Shown: positions 36,501-47,648, counted from the stretch's first letter. The stretch: DNA of 64,000 bases from Ziziphus jujuba (GCF_031755915.1 NC_083381.1:3794501-3858500); one strand, 5' to 3'. A program made the numbers and translations. The notes: generated by a model from the sequence alone, not told the origin.

Positions 36501-37319
36501 GATGAGTTGTACTCACTAGCATGTGGTCCTGATTATGGAATAAGATCATATAGTGGATGTGTAATAAATGGAGTTCGATATCGCACAAAAGTTCGTGATG
36601 ATAGGCGTGTCACTCAAAATTGTGGAATTTGGGTTGTAGGTGATCATGATGGTGAATCTTGTGACTTTTATGGGGTAATAGAAGACATTCTTGTGTTAGA
36701 CTATAGGTCCAAACACTCTGTTGTACTTTTTAGATGTGCATGGTTTGACACAAATGTGAAAAAGAAAAAAATGATCACAGAGTTTCAAATCACAAGCATT
36801 AATGTCACTTCATATTGGTATAAGAACGACCCTTTTGTCCTTGCCTCACAAGCTAAACAAGTGTTTTACGTGGATGATTACAAGATGGGTCAACATTGGA
36901 AAGTGGTTCGAAAGGTGCATCACCGTCATCTGTGGGATTTTCCAGACCGATTAGATGAAGGTGATGATCATGGTGATTCATTTGAAGTTTATGATTTGGA
37001 TGCTTATTAAGAAAATGATTCAATGGACATTCAAAATTTATTTGAATCAATTGATATTGAACGTCTTAATCGTGAAGATATTGACCCAATAGAAATTAAT
37101 TTGAAGAGTGCAACAAACTATGAAGATGCAGATAGTGAGGTAGAGAGTGGAGATTTTGAAGATGCAGATAGTGGTGCAGAGAGTGAAGATTATGAAGATG
37201 CAGATACTGGCACAGAGAATGAAGATAATGGGGAGTACAATGAGGAAACCGACAATGATAGTGAAGATGAGTTGTTAAGTAATGGTGAAACCGGTGAGGA
37301 TACTGACTCATTTGCATAA
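33544..37319 (+). pseudogene. TNP2/TNPD-like CACTA transposase, four exons, two in-frame stops
   Basis: Transposases of this family cut and join CACTA ends. Inferred exons: 33544-35792, 35898-36203, 36292-about 36380 and 36462-37319. Exon 1 starts MEKKWIWCHDKLSDEY and has the N-terminal Cys motif CPCRYCRN (Transpos_assoc type), an acidic stretch, then the Transposase_21 region with PRLQRLFTSRHTAIDMRWH, NMSTSYSMWPVMLVPYNLPP and HNLDVMHIEKNICDN. A DUF4218-type region spans exons 1-2 (PPAFFDIMVHLAVHLPYEAK, then NRPERN). A DUF4216-type region lies in exon 4 (WFDTN, DPFVLASQAKQVFYVDD). The tail has acidic repeats such as YEDADSEVES. TAA stops at 34231 (WK*SAELDKCP) and 37008 (AY*ENDSMD) interrupt an otherwise open frame. 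Confidence 0.92.
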
Positions 37320-39050
37320 ATAACTATATATTTTTTTTTCCTTTTTTCAGTTTCCTATGTAATGATTTCTGTTCATGTTAAAGATGATTATGCTCCATTT
37401 CAAACTAATTTAATATAACTATATGTTGCTTTTTTAATATAGCTTACTAGCATATATATATATATATATATATTAAGTCCAGAATGTTCATATTGTCAGC
37501 TAATAATTCGTTTTTGTTTTTATTATCATCACTTTACATATACTCTTATTCTTTAAAGTTTTATCACAATATGATTATAATGCACCATGTTATCACCTTG
37601 GACATATTAGAAAGTGCCTTCACTTTGCATATACTAATTACTTGTACTGTTGTATTTATGTAATGATTTCTCTTCATCATACTGTTGTATTTGTGTAATG
37701 ATTTATATTCATGTTTATGCTGATCATGCTCCATTTTAACTATAGGTTAATATAACCTACGCTGTCTTTTGAATGTGGTTTATTTGCATATATTAATTAC
37801 TTATATTTATATTCTCACTTAATAATTTCTTTATTTTTATGTCATCATCAATTCCAATATGCTTTTATTTTTTAAAATAGGGGTGTCATCATAATAAAAT
37901 ATATTGCACCATCTTATCACCTTGGACAAACACCTAATGACAAAAAAGAGTACTTTTTTTTTTTTTTTTTTTTTTGCAATTGATTACATCTACAGTGCCG
38001 AACATGATCCTAATAGGATATTTCTTAAAGTGAATTAGGAGGATTAGATATGTAAAAATATAAATATATATATATATATACATATGTATATTTGTTTTTA
38101 TTCCAATTCATGATAATATTTAGAGTAACAGTGATTCTATTTCCTTCAATGTTTTACCTTGTGCAAGTTATTTTTAGATTGAGAATTACTTGTATATTTG
38201 TGTAGAGTTTGTTTTGATTGAAAATTAATTATGTATTTTCATTTGTGAATTTATGCTCAATCATGAATGTTATTGGCTTAATAAAAAATGTTTTATTGGT
38301 GAAATTATTATTGCATTTTTTAGAGTTTGTCTTTTTTTTCCTAAATTTTATTATTGCCTCTATTTGTCAAATATTCACAAATGCAATTAGTGTTCTTGGA
38401 GAATTTCAATGGAAGTGAGGGATATTTATTATAGAATACTATTGGAGCTGAATCAGTTATGCACATTTCTTTTCCCCAATATATCAATCAATTAGTAATT
38501 TGTTTCTAATTTGTTTCATTTGTATTTTGTCTTCAATTTTTTTTAATGTTTTTTTATATTTAAGAATGAGATGGTATGATTACAACAAACATGCGTTGAT
38601 ACAGTTTATGGTACGATTACAATAACCATGGATATTGGTGCGTGCTTTTCAAATTACATTGTAGCATCTCACAAGTATAAATTATATTGTTTGCTTTATT
38701 CATGTTATATACAGATGCTTTTTCTTCTTTAATATTTTGTGTTTGCAATGTAAATATAGTGTGATATCAATTTCATGTATGTAATGAAATTTATAATAAT
38801 ATAATCAGTTTTATACTTTTTGGTTAAACATATAATTGAAATTATACAATATTATTAATATTTATTAACATTCATAAGCATAATTCACTACCAATCTATT
38901 GGTAATTGATACCAAAATAAAGGTTTATAGAAACCCAATATTGGTAATTGATAATGCCCTTTATTTTGGTATACAGTGAAAAAGGGATACAGTGACTAAT
39001 ATTTTTGTCATTAAAATGCATTTCAAATTGCCAATGATTATTATTATTAA
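37320..39050. other. CACTA interior downstream of the transposase gene
   Basis: AT-rich non-coding DNA with a TA run at about 37455-37473, a poly-T run near 37950 and a TA run near 38057-38082. Repeated words (TGTAATGATTT, TTCATGTT) near 37360-37700 suggest a small local duplication. No gene recognised. Confidence 0.5.
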
Positions 39051-39760
39051 CCATAACATTCGTTAGTGAAAGGTTTCTCGACGACCAAATAATAGTTACA
39101 GAGTAATAAAATTTGCCACCAATTGTAACTAGCCACTATACCAACAATTTTAGTGACTACAAAAATGTGTCACTCAAACACTATTCAAGGACCAAATAAT
39201 AAGTCGTTGAAACTAAATTCTTCGACCAAATCACATTGCTGCTAAAACCATATTTTTGCAACCAACTACATGGTCGTTCAAAACCTCTTTTGATGACTGG
39301 AACATTTTCTTATTGAATAGGGTTTTTAGTGACCATAATTTTGGCCATGAATATTTTAATAATTGGTCCCATAACATTTTTTGGTTACGAAGTTATAAGT
39401 TTTTTTGACTAAAATATATGCTTAAAGTGACCATAAATAGTCACCAACACAGCATTGAGTGACAAAATATTGGTTGCTCATATTTTATAATTGGTCGGTA
39501 AAAGCTTAAAATTGGTGTCCTTTTTAATATTCGAGGCGTTTTAAAGACTAATTTATGGTCACAAAATCCATAAAAACTAGCCACTAAAACCTCAACAGAT
39601 TTAGCAACCAACATATATTAGTTACTAAATAGAATCTGTTACGACGTTTAAGCGACCACGTGGTGACCACGGTTTTTTGGTCTCTAAAAGGCACTGGCGA
39701 CCAAAATTGGATGTTTTGCAACCAAATTAATGGTTGTTAAAAGGCATTTTTTTAGTAGTG
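39051..39760. repeat. Right subterminal repeat region of the CACTA element
   Basis: It is dense in GACCAA, TTGGTC/TTGGTTGC and TAGTGACCA words (CGACGACCAAATAATAG, TTCGACCAAATCACATTGC, GCGACCACGTGGTGACCACG), mirroring the left end. The terminal repeat TTTTTTTAGTAGTG ends at 39760 and is followed by AAT. Confidence 0.85.
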
Positions 39761-39763
39761 AAT
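39761..39763. repeat. Target-site duplication of the CACTA element, right (AAT)
   Basis: It matches AAT at 24888-24890. Confidence 0.85.
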
Positions 39764-40698
39764 ATCAAAATCTCACAAATGAGGAAACTTGACTGTGTTT
39801 GTGTTTGACATATCCATGGTCTCTTTGAAGGGAGAAGTATAAAGTTGACCAAGAAAATTGCAGAAGCTGCTATCATTGGTTGAACATAAGGAAGCGTGTT
39901 ATACTCTAGGAAGAGATAATTCAGCAAGGTGACTGGCCAAGCACTCTAATTGCATTAATGGAACCTGGAAAAATGACAGATAATTCATCAGAAAAGACAA
40001 AGGGTTTTAGTCAACAATCATAAATAACAAATCAACAAAGGAGAAAAAAAAAAGGTACATGATTATCTTAGTCAATATAGAAATTATTGTTAAACATATA
40101 AATGTTTATTAAATTTTACTATCCCAGTTATTTTTATATAGAAATAAGCAATTCAAAAAATCCATTAAAGATACCCCATTGACACCTTGAGCAACACAAA
40201 CAAACCTCCTACATTCCATATCAAATTATATCACAAGTATAATGTATCTGGCACAAGCCTGTACTCTTAAGCTGCCTGAGTTTGAATTTCAGCCCTCTAA
40301 AGATGCCATGTAATTAAGCACTTGGAAAATCTAAAGTAATTAATAAAAAGAATAAAAGCAGACTATTTTTTTTATGCTGCCAAAAGAGTCTTAATTAATT
40401 GTCGTAATTACCTCTACAAGCCAATCGATCAGTATTGCATGTTTTCTGGGACTTATGTCCTTCTAAATTGTATCCATGAAATCTGTTGAAGGCCTTTCCT
40501 TTGCCTAAAAAAGAAATCACACATAATTGAAGAGAGCAAAATAGAAGTTAAAATGAATATACAATGATTTGGGGGCCTTCTTTTTGGGCCACTTTGTATG
40601 GATCTTCAGTGTTTCATTCGGATAATTTAATCTTCCATTTGTATGAAACAGATTTTCGATTCGGATATTTTTGTGAGCCTTAATGAATAATTGTCCAT
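39764..40698. other. Spacer between two CACTA-type elements
   Basis: No gene recognised. AT-rich DNA with no repeat shared with the rest of the window. It would be joined directly to 23640-24887 if the large CACTA element were absent. Confidence 0.5.
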
Positions 40699-41105
40699 CA
40701 CTACTAGAATCGCATTAATAAATGATGCAATAAATGTGTTGCATAAAATAAATAACGACATATCTCACAGCATCACCTAACGTCCTATCGCTAAATCCAT
40801 AAGACAACAAGCGATGCAGTATGAGAGTTACCTATCTTTGAGTTTTTAGTGACGCATATTGACTTTTAGCGACGCATCCTATCAATCCACTTATAGCGAC
40901 GCATTATTTAGCGACGCTTCACCACAATGTCGTTAAAAATATATTAGCGACTGTTTCATATAGCGTCGCTAAATATATTAGTCGTTAATGAGTCACCTGT
41001 TTAGCGACGCATTAATAGAGTTGACTATTTAGCGACGCATTAATAGAGTTGCCTATTTAGCGACGCATCGACACTTTTAGCGACGCATTATTTGTTAATG
41101 CGTCG
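40699..41105. repeat. Left terminus and TAGCGACGCAT subterminal repeats
   Basis: After the CACTACTAG end, the word TTTAGCGACGCAT or close variants occurs about eight to ten times, including a short tandem pair around 41010-41060 (ATTAATAGAGTTGACTATTTA). CpG-containing repeats stand out in AT-rich DNA. By analogy with En/Spm these are transposase-binding sites (inference). Confidence 0.85.
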
Positions 41106-41534
41106 CCCTTTCTTTTTTTTTCTTTTTTTTTAAAAAAAATTTTGTGAAAAGTGATTAAAATAGTAAAAATATAAAATAATTAAAATACAAAAAAACTAAA
41201 ACTAGCTTCATCCAAAATAATTAGAATACAAAAATTTAAAATAAATATTTTGTCATAACAAATTAATTATCAAATAAATTAAATATCATCACATTGACAT
41301 ATTTTTATATAATTTGTAAACTATTGTAATTTTTCATAACAAATTTAATATTAATTAAACTTCCATGAATGCATACTCATAGAGATTGAAGTTGACGTCC
41401 TCTTGTTGACGATATAACACCCTCATACTGCATATGGAAAAACTAAAAAAGTTATTAACACTTATGTAAAATAAATAAAATATTAATCATTATTAAATTT
41501 GTAATTTAGTAAATGAAAATTTAAAGAATATTAC

Positions 41535-41773
41535 CATTATTCTTAAGATTTGGCGAGACACATTTCGCCCCTCACAGTCATTATAAACATAGTCACTCTC
41601 ACCTTCATCCTCATTATCATTTTCATCGATACTTGACAACTATATGACAAATGAATTGTGAGCCATCATAGTATCTCCAAAAACATCTTTTTCAACAAAA
41701 GTACGGTGTTGCGGTGAAGTTAAAATAATAGACCATCTTGAATCAAGTTGATCTTCAACATAAAATACTTGTT
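41535..41773 (-). pseudogene. Remnant of a TNP2-type transposase C-terminus (DUF4216-like)
   Basis: The minus-strand translation begins QQVFYVEDQLDSRWSIILTS, which corresponds to the QVFYVDD stretch near the end of the 33544-37319 transposase. It continues MMAHNSFVI*LSSIDEND and an acidic NEDEGESDYVYND. One in-frame stop is seen. No upstream exons were recognised at higher coordinates, so this looks like an internally deleted element. Confidence 0.75.
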
Positions 41774-42399
41774 GAACTTAGCAAAACAATGTCAAGCAAT
41801 ATCACAAACAAAATATCTACAAAAGCAAGATTAATAAAACCCAACGAATCTAACTTGCGGTCAAAATGGAAAAAAAAAAAAAAAAAAAAAAAAAAACAAC
41901 CCACCTCATGTCTCCACCATCCACAAAGAAAAAAGAAACTCACCTAAGATGGAGACAAAGAAAGAAGAAACCCAGAAAATCGCAAGGGTGACACAGACAA
42001 ATCCAACTTCCCGGCCGATGGCAACGTAGGCAAATGAAAAATGAAACCCGAAATACCTCACACTTCAAGTCTCTCTTAGATTGCTTCCAAATATAATATC
42101 TATTAGGTAGTGTACTTGATGTAGTTTTCAAAAAAGAAAAGAGATTCAAAAAAGCGCATAAAAATTTTAAAACATGCCAAAAAAATTTTAAAAATGGCAA
42201 AAACACGCCTTTTCTCCCAATTGTACTTTTTTTCTTTGATTAATTTTTTATTTTTCATCTACAAATAAAAAGTGATCATATTTCTTATAAATACGAAGCA
42301 GAATATCGAATATTGCTGTTTATTTTTCTGTTTTTCAAGTACACCTTTATTATTTATAAAATTTGCATATCTTTTAAAATTTTCGTTTTTTTTAATTGA

Positions 42400-43027
42400 G
42401 AGAATAGGCGACACATTCTCTTAAAGAAAGATCGCCTGTTCTTGAATTGTGGGATCAATCGACCCATTATGGTCAAAAAGCGTCGCCTGTTTCATTTTTT
42501 ATATTTTCTTTATAATCTTTAAATAATTTTTTAATTGTTCATCTACAAATATATTCATGTAGCAATCCAATGAACATAAATTCCATTGATCTAAAAATAC
42601 AAAATAGTTTTGTCAATGCTCTTCTCTATTATTCACATATATGTGTATAGACGAGACACAAAATATCTCAAGACCTGTTTTGAGATAGGGTACCGAATAT
42701 AGAATTCTAATTCAACAAGCATTTATTGATCAATTTATCTACATAAGTATGTTAAATGAGCTTAACTTTCATGTGTTTGTGGTCAATGATAGTTTACTTG
42801 TTTTTAAAAATTGAAAGTCTATTAAATTGTTTTTTTTTTAAATTAAAGGAACAGACGACGCAATTCCACTAAAACCCGTCGCCTATTCCATGCTTTTTTT
42901 TAATCTTTAATTATTTTGTTGATTGCTCATCTACAAATTAAAAAAAAAAAAGCATATTTGTAAAATTAAAAAAATTACTAAAAACAACTTTCAAATTGAA
43001 AAAAAATTAAAAATTGGTTGGGTGAAA
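42400..43027. repeat. Dispersed GCGACGC/GCGTCGCC hairpin motifs
   Basis: Paired motifs such as GGCGACACATTCTCTTAAAG followed by GATCGCCTG (42408-42440), AAGCGTCGCCTG at 42478, and ACGACGCAATTCCAC followed by CCCGTCGCCTA (about 42855-42890) suggest stem-loops. They lie in AT-rich filler without coding sequence. Confidence 0.6.
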
Positions 43028-44048
43028 TGGCAATGCAGTTGTTGACAAATGCGTCACATTTTTGTCTATGTAGTGACTCTTTGTTAAAAGAATGCATCAC
43101 CTAAAACTATATTAGTTAGTTCTTGTTATATTATTACATTCAAATCATTTGGTCTGGTGGTGTGGTAATTCCTTGAGAGTGTAAGAGGTCCTGGATTCAA
43201 TTCTTGGCATGGTCCTATTTGATTTTATTTTTTTTTCTATTTTTCTAAATGTTTAAATAAAAAAATTGAAAAAAAAAACAAAGAAAAGGAATACGTCACC
43301 TTTTCATCTATTTGGCGACTCTTTCTTAAAATAAAGCATTGCCTAAAACTATATTAGCTAGTCCTTGTTGTATTATTACATCCAAGTCATTTAGCTTGGT
43401 GGTGTGGTGATTCCTTGAGAGTGTAGGAGGTCTTGGATTCAATTTTTGTTATGGTCCTATTTTGATTTTATCTTTTTTACGGGTTTCTAAATGTTTAAAT
43501 AAAAAAATTGAAAAAAAAAAAAAAGAAAAGGCGACATATTTGTTGAAGAATGCGTCACCTTTTCATCTATTTGATAACTCTTTCTTAAAATAATGCGTCA
43601 CCTAATACTATATTAGCTAGTTCTTGTTGTATTATTACATCCAAGTCATTTAGCCTGATGATGTGGTGATTTTTTGAAAGTGTAGGAGGTCATGGGTTCA
43701 ATTTTTGAAATGACCCTATTTGATTTTATTTTTTTTTATGGGTTTCTAAATGTTTAAATAAAAAAATTGAAAAGAAAAAGAAAGAAAAGGCGATGCAGTT
43801 GATGAAAAATGCATCACCTTTTCATATATTTGGCGACTCTTTGTTAAAAGAATGCGTCACCTAAAACTATATTACCTAGTTTTTGTTGTATTATTACATC
43901 CAAGTCATTTGATTTGGTGGTGTAGTGATTCCTTAAGAGTGTACGAAATCTTGGTTCAATTCTTGGCATGGTCCTATTTGATTTTTTTTTTTTATGGGTT
44001 TGTACATGTTTAAAAGAACTAAAAAAGAAACTTAAAAAAAAAAAAAAA
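43028..44048. repeat. Four-unit tandem array, about 250-bp units with a tRNA-like segment
   Basis: Each unit runs from a GCGTCACC-type motif through AACTATATTAG.TAGT, TTGTTGTATTATTACATCCA, a segment GGTGGTGTGGTGATTCCTTG, then GGTCTTGGATTCAATTCTTG, and ends in TTTAAATAAAAAAATTGAAA. Unit starts are near 43028, 43290, 43530 and 43789. The GATTCAATTCT word resembles a tRNA/SINE box B (GGTTCGANTCC). The fourth unit has GGTTCAATTCT and the third GGGTTCAATTTT. Confidence 0.85.
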
Positions 44049-45380
44049 CAGGCGACGCACAATCTAAATAGTGCGTCACTTGTTAACTATATGAGAAAAG
44101 AAAAAAAAGCTCAGTTTTAGCACTCTAATATTTTTTTATTTATTGTTAAAATAAAATTGTTAACTATATAAGGGGAAAAAAAAAAAGCTCAGTTTTGGCT
44201 CTCTAATATTTTTACTGGTTATTTGTTATTGAAATAAAATTAAATTGATTAAAAGAACTATAAAAAAAAAAAGTAAGGAGAGAGCAGGCGACGCACAATC
44301 TAAATAGTGCATCACCTATAAACTATATATATTAAAAAAAAAAGAAAAAAAGAAGAAGCTTAGTTTTGGTGCTCTAATATTTTTATGGATTATTTATTGT
44401 TGAATTAAAATTAGATTGATTTAAAAAAATAAAAAAAAATAAAAAAAAAAGAGGAGAGAATAAGCGATGCACAATCTAAATAGTGCATCACCTGTTAACT
44501 ATACCCAAAAAAAAAAAAAAGCTCAGTTTTGGCCCACTAATATTTTTACTGGTTATTTGTTATTAAAATAAAATTAGATTGATTAAAAGATCTAAAAAAA
44601 AAAAAGTGAAGAGAGAACAGGCTCAGATACATATATAACCAAAAAAAAAAAAATCAGCTTAGTTATATTGCTCTAATATTTTTATGGGTTATTTATTGTT
44701 GAATTAAAATTAGATTGATTAAAAAAACTAAAAAGAAAGGGAGGAGAGCACAAGTGACGCACAATCTATATAGTGCATCGCCTGTTAACTATATATGAAA
44801 AAAAAAAGAAACAGCTCAGTTTTGTCGCTCTAATATTTTTACTGGTTATTTGTTGTTGAAATAAAATTAGATTGTTTAAAAAAACTAAAAAAAAAAATAG
44901 AAAGTAAAGGGAAGAGAATAGGCGACACACAATCTAATTAGTACGTTGCCTATAACATATATAATAAAAAAAATAAAAAAAAAAGTCGGTTATATTACTC
45001 TAATATTTTTACTGCTTATTTGTTGTTGAAATAAAATTAGATTGATTAAAAAAACTATATTAAAAAAAAAAAAAAGGTAGGAGAGAACAGGCGATGCACA
45101 ATCTAAATAGTGCATCGCCTGTTAAAAAAAAAATCTCAGTTTTGTTATTCTAATATTTTTACTGGTTATTTGTTGTTGAAATAAAATTATATTATTTAAA
45201 AAAACTAAAAAAAAAAAGTAAAGGGAAGATAACAGGCAATATACAATCTAAATAGTGCATCGCCTGTTACCTCTATGCAAAAAAAAAAAAAAAAAAAAAA
45301 AACCAACAGAGTTATGTTGCTATAATATTTTTACTGGTTATTTGTAGTTGAAATAAAAGAATACTATTTAAAAGATTTGC
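44049..45380. repeat. Tandem array of about eight 150-240-bp units with GCGACGCAC hairpins
   Basis: Units begin with CAGGCGACGCACAATCTAAA then TAGTGCGTCACCTGTTAAC, an inverted pair that can fold into a stem around AATCTAAAT. They continue with an A-rich run, GCTCAGTTTTGG, CTCTAATATTTTTACTGGTT and ATTTGTTGTTGAAATAAAAT. Unit starts are near 44049, 44285, 44461, about 44620 (hairpin mostly lost), 44751, 44921, 45088 and 45233. Decay is mostly C-to-T and G-to-A at the CpG positions of the motif. Confidence 0.9.
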
Positions 45381-45535
45381 AAGAATAAACTGTACGAGAA
45401 AAATTATATAATTGAACAACAATCTTGTATAATTAAATTTTATTATTATGTAAACATATATTAGTGGTTGGTATTCATTTTTCATGAGTAGTATTTAAAC
45501 GTACAATATAATTCAGATAAAATATATATGCAGTA

Positions 45536-45760
45536 TTAATGGCGACTCTAGTCAGCCCCACATTCAGTGACCCTTAACGGATGTGTCGCATGTTGTTGTT
45601 TTTAGCTACTTTTTGAGGTCGATAGTTTTTTGATGCGTCATATATTTATTAAATTTTTACTGATGCGTTAATTTCAGAGTCGCGGTTTTATTTTTTTATA
45701 CTCGTTTGTTTCGTAATATCGCTAAGTGAGTGTCGCTAGATATCACTTTTTATGTATCCA
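45536..45760. repeat. Right subterminal motif cluster of the second CACTA-like element
   Basis: It contains GGATGTGTCGCAT, TTGATGCGTCATA, ACTGATGCGTTAAT and GAGTGTCGCTAG, the reverse orientation of the left-end TAGCGACGCAT motif, as expected for the opposite end of one element. The terminal inverted repeat itself is not clear. Confidence 0.65.
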
Positions 45761-46947
45761 ATTTTTGGACTTTGTATTGTGTCCGACCGGAATCAATTTT
45801 CAAAATAATGAATGATGGTCTTTACTTTTTCTTTATTTTCCACATTCCAAATGGACTCCTTGTAGTAAAAATATGCCATACATATTCTATTTTATTTTTT
45901 TCTTATCTTCCACTTTTTTTTTTTTTTAATCCTCCGCTTTCAATTTTTTTAAAATTATCTTTTTCTTTTTTTTTGTCTTTTTATGTTGTTTCTTCTTCCA
46001 TGAGTTTTTTATTTTTCACCAATTTTTCGTTGTATTTTGTCTTTTCCTTCTTCCTTTTTTTTTTTTTTTTTTTGGGGTTTATCTTTCTTTCTTCCTCTCC
46101 TGTTTAAGTTTTATTTTCTTTTTTCAGTTATGTAACCATTAATATGTAAGAAATTTGTGTATATTTAGAACAGTATATACAATTTAGATAATCAATATTA
46201 ATAATATAATAAGTGAATTAGAAAAACCTTTTTTTTTTAAAAAAAAAAAAAAGTTACTAGACAAACGACTAATCTAATTTAAATAACTTTTCTTAATTCA
46301 AAAATCAATAAGATATATGAAACACCATATTCATTTTTATTAGTTACTATTAAAAAATTAATCAATTTAGCAGACATCAAACATAAGATTAGATTAATTT
46401 TATCAATGTCCTATTCTATGCTTACCATGGTCCAAGATATGATCTAGTCATATTTTGCATACCAAATGGATCTATAGAATTTTAAAAGTTAATTCCACCA
46501 TTAGTCTTGAAACTATATCAATATTTACACTTGAGTCCTTTAATTTTAAGTTTTTTTTAGCCACAACTCCGATGTATTATTTTAGGTAATTACAATTAAC
46601 CCTCTCAGCTATTATTGTTATTATTATTATTATAGTTCACCCAATAATGTATATGTGCCCCTCACCCTTTATTAGAATATTATTACCTGAAAAAAAAAAA
46701 AAAGAAAAAAAAACTGTTTTTTAACCTTTGCATTTTGCTTTCTAAATTACAAAATCTCTCACATTGCCTCTTAAATTATAATTTTCCATCTGTTTAGTCC
46801 AATTACGCAAAATTTTCTAATAAATTTGAAAAATAATATTATAGACAATATCCAAAAATAAAATAGACTAAAACTAATATAATGAAAATAAGTTACAAGA
46901 GTGCTAATACATTATTAGATTTAATGAGAAAAAAAGGTAAAAGTCGG
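45761..46947. other. Intergenic T- and A-rich DNA
   Basis: No gene recognised. 45890-46080 is nearly pure pyrimidine with long T runs. The 125-residue Phe-rich frame at 45730-46107 is a by-product of this composition. Confidence 0.5.
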
Positions 46948-47292
46948 TTAATTGCACTTTATTATCATGTACTTTTGCCAAATTTCACTTTTGGACATTA
47001 GGTTTAATACATTCTATATTAGATTTTCAATTTATAACTGATTTCACCTTAAACCTTTATTTTTAAATTGACTAGCAGAAAGTTTAAAAATCAAAAATAA
47101 AATTATCTATTTTTTTTCAATTTACAAACAATATAAAAAAAATTAATTAATAAAAAAATCAATTTTTGAATTTTCTATTAGTCAATTTGAAAATTGAGAA
47201 TTTAATGTGAAATAAATAATAAATTGAAAATTTGATACAAAATAAGTTAAATTTAAAAGACTAATGCATAATGTAATCTAATGCAAATATCA
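46948..47292. repeat. Foldback (inverted-repeat) element, MITE-like
   Basis: The left arm around 47013-47082 (AGATTTTCAATTTATAACTG, TTTCACCTTAAA, AAATTGACTAGCAGAAAG) is the imperfect reverse complement of the right arm around 47171-47240 (TTTTCTATTAGTCAATTT, TTTAATGTGAAAT, AAATTGAAAATTTGATAC). The loop between them is about 90 bases. Outer ends and target duplication are not certain. Confidence 0.6.
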
Positions 47293-47333
47293 ATGTATAA
47301 AAAATAATATAGTCGAGAAGGATTAGTACTCTT

Positions 47334-47648
47334 TAGTAATGGCAATGGGACGGGTATTTTCCTCATTATAAAAAAATTAATTAAAATATTTTTCAACAAA
47401 AAATATAAGTATTTTTAAAAATATATTATATATTCATAAAAATTATTCACAATTATTAATATAATTATATTTAAGTATGAAAAATATATAAAATATAAAT
47501 ATAAATATATTTGATTAATAGTGTATATATATATATATGAAGTTTTTGCCGCTTTCCGTCCAAATTTCCAATCTAATAAGGGATTTCCTGCTAAATTTAA
47601 GACGGATCCCCACGGAGATAAAGGAATGTGGGGTAAATTGTCACCCTA
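47334..47648. mobile_element. hAT-type MITE, 315 bp, with 8-bp target duplication
   Basis: It begins TAGTAATGGCAATGGGACGG and ends TAAATTGTCACCCTA, whose reverse complement TAGGGTGACAAT aligns with the left end. GTACTCTT occurs on both sides (47326-47333 and 47649-47656), an 8-bp duplication as made by hAT transposases. There is no coding capacity. Confidence 0.75.

Larger units (their letters stand above)
24891..39760 (+). mobile_element. CACTA (En/Spm) DNA transposon, 14,870 bp, near-complete
   Basis: The left end CACTACAAAAAAAATG and the reverse complement of the right end, CACTACTAAAAAAATG, match at 15 of 16 positions. The flanks are AAT on both sides. Both ends have subterminal arrays of GACCAA/TTGGTC motifs. 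Two plus-strand transposase genes lie inside in the usual CACTA arrangement: a TNPA-like gene (27369-29889) and a TNP2/TNPD-like gene (33544-37319). Both have intact-looking splice sites but carry premature stops, so the copy itself should be non-autonomous. It is nevertheless well preserved, and its ends could still be mobilised in trans. Confidence 0.95.
40699..45760 (-). mobile_element. Second CACTA-like element, mainly non-coding, right end uncertain
   Basis: The left end CACTACTAGAATCGCATT has the CACTA terminus. The next 400 bases repeat TAGCGACGCAT. The right side carries the same motif in reverse (GATGCGTCA, GTGTCGCTA). A decayed TNP2-type 3' coding piece lies on the minus strand at 41535-41773, so the element is probably read right to left. 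The interior (42400-45380) is tandem arrays with GCGACGC hairpins. No clean TAGTAGTG right terminus is found; AATGGCGACTCTAGTCAG near 45539 resembles the reverse complement of the left end but lies inside the motif-rich zone. The right limit is approximate. Confidence 0.75.

Noticed and set aside
37096..37317. His/Tyr-rich minus-strand frame
   Set aside because: It is the reverse of the acidic repeats at the end of the TNP2-like gene.
40850..45380. CRISPR-like array of regularly spaced repeats
   Set aside because: The units are long, A-rich and variable, with transposon termini next to them in a plant genome; they are transposon arrays.
45730..46107. 125-residue open frame rich in Phe, Leu and Ser
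   Set aside because: It is produced by long T runs, has no domain and starts inside the motif cluster of the CACTA-like element.
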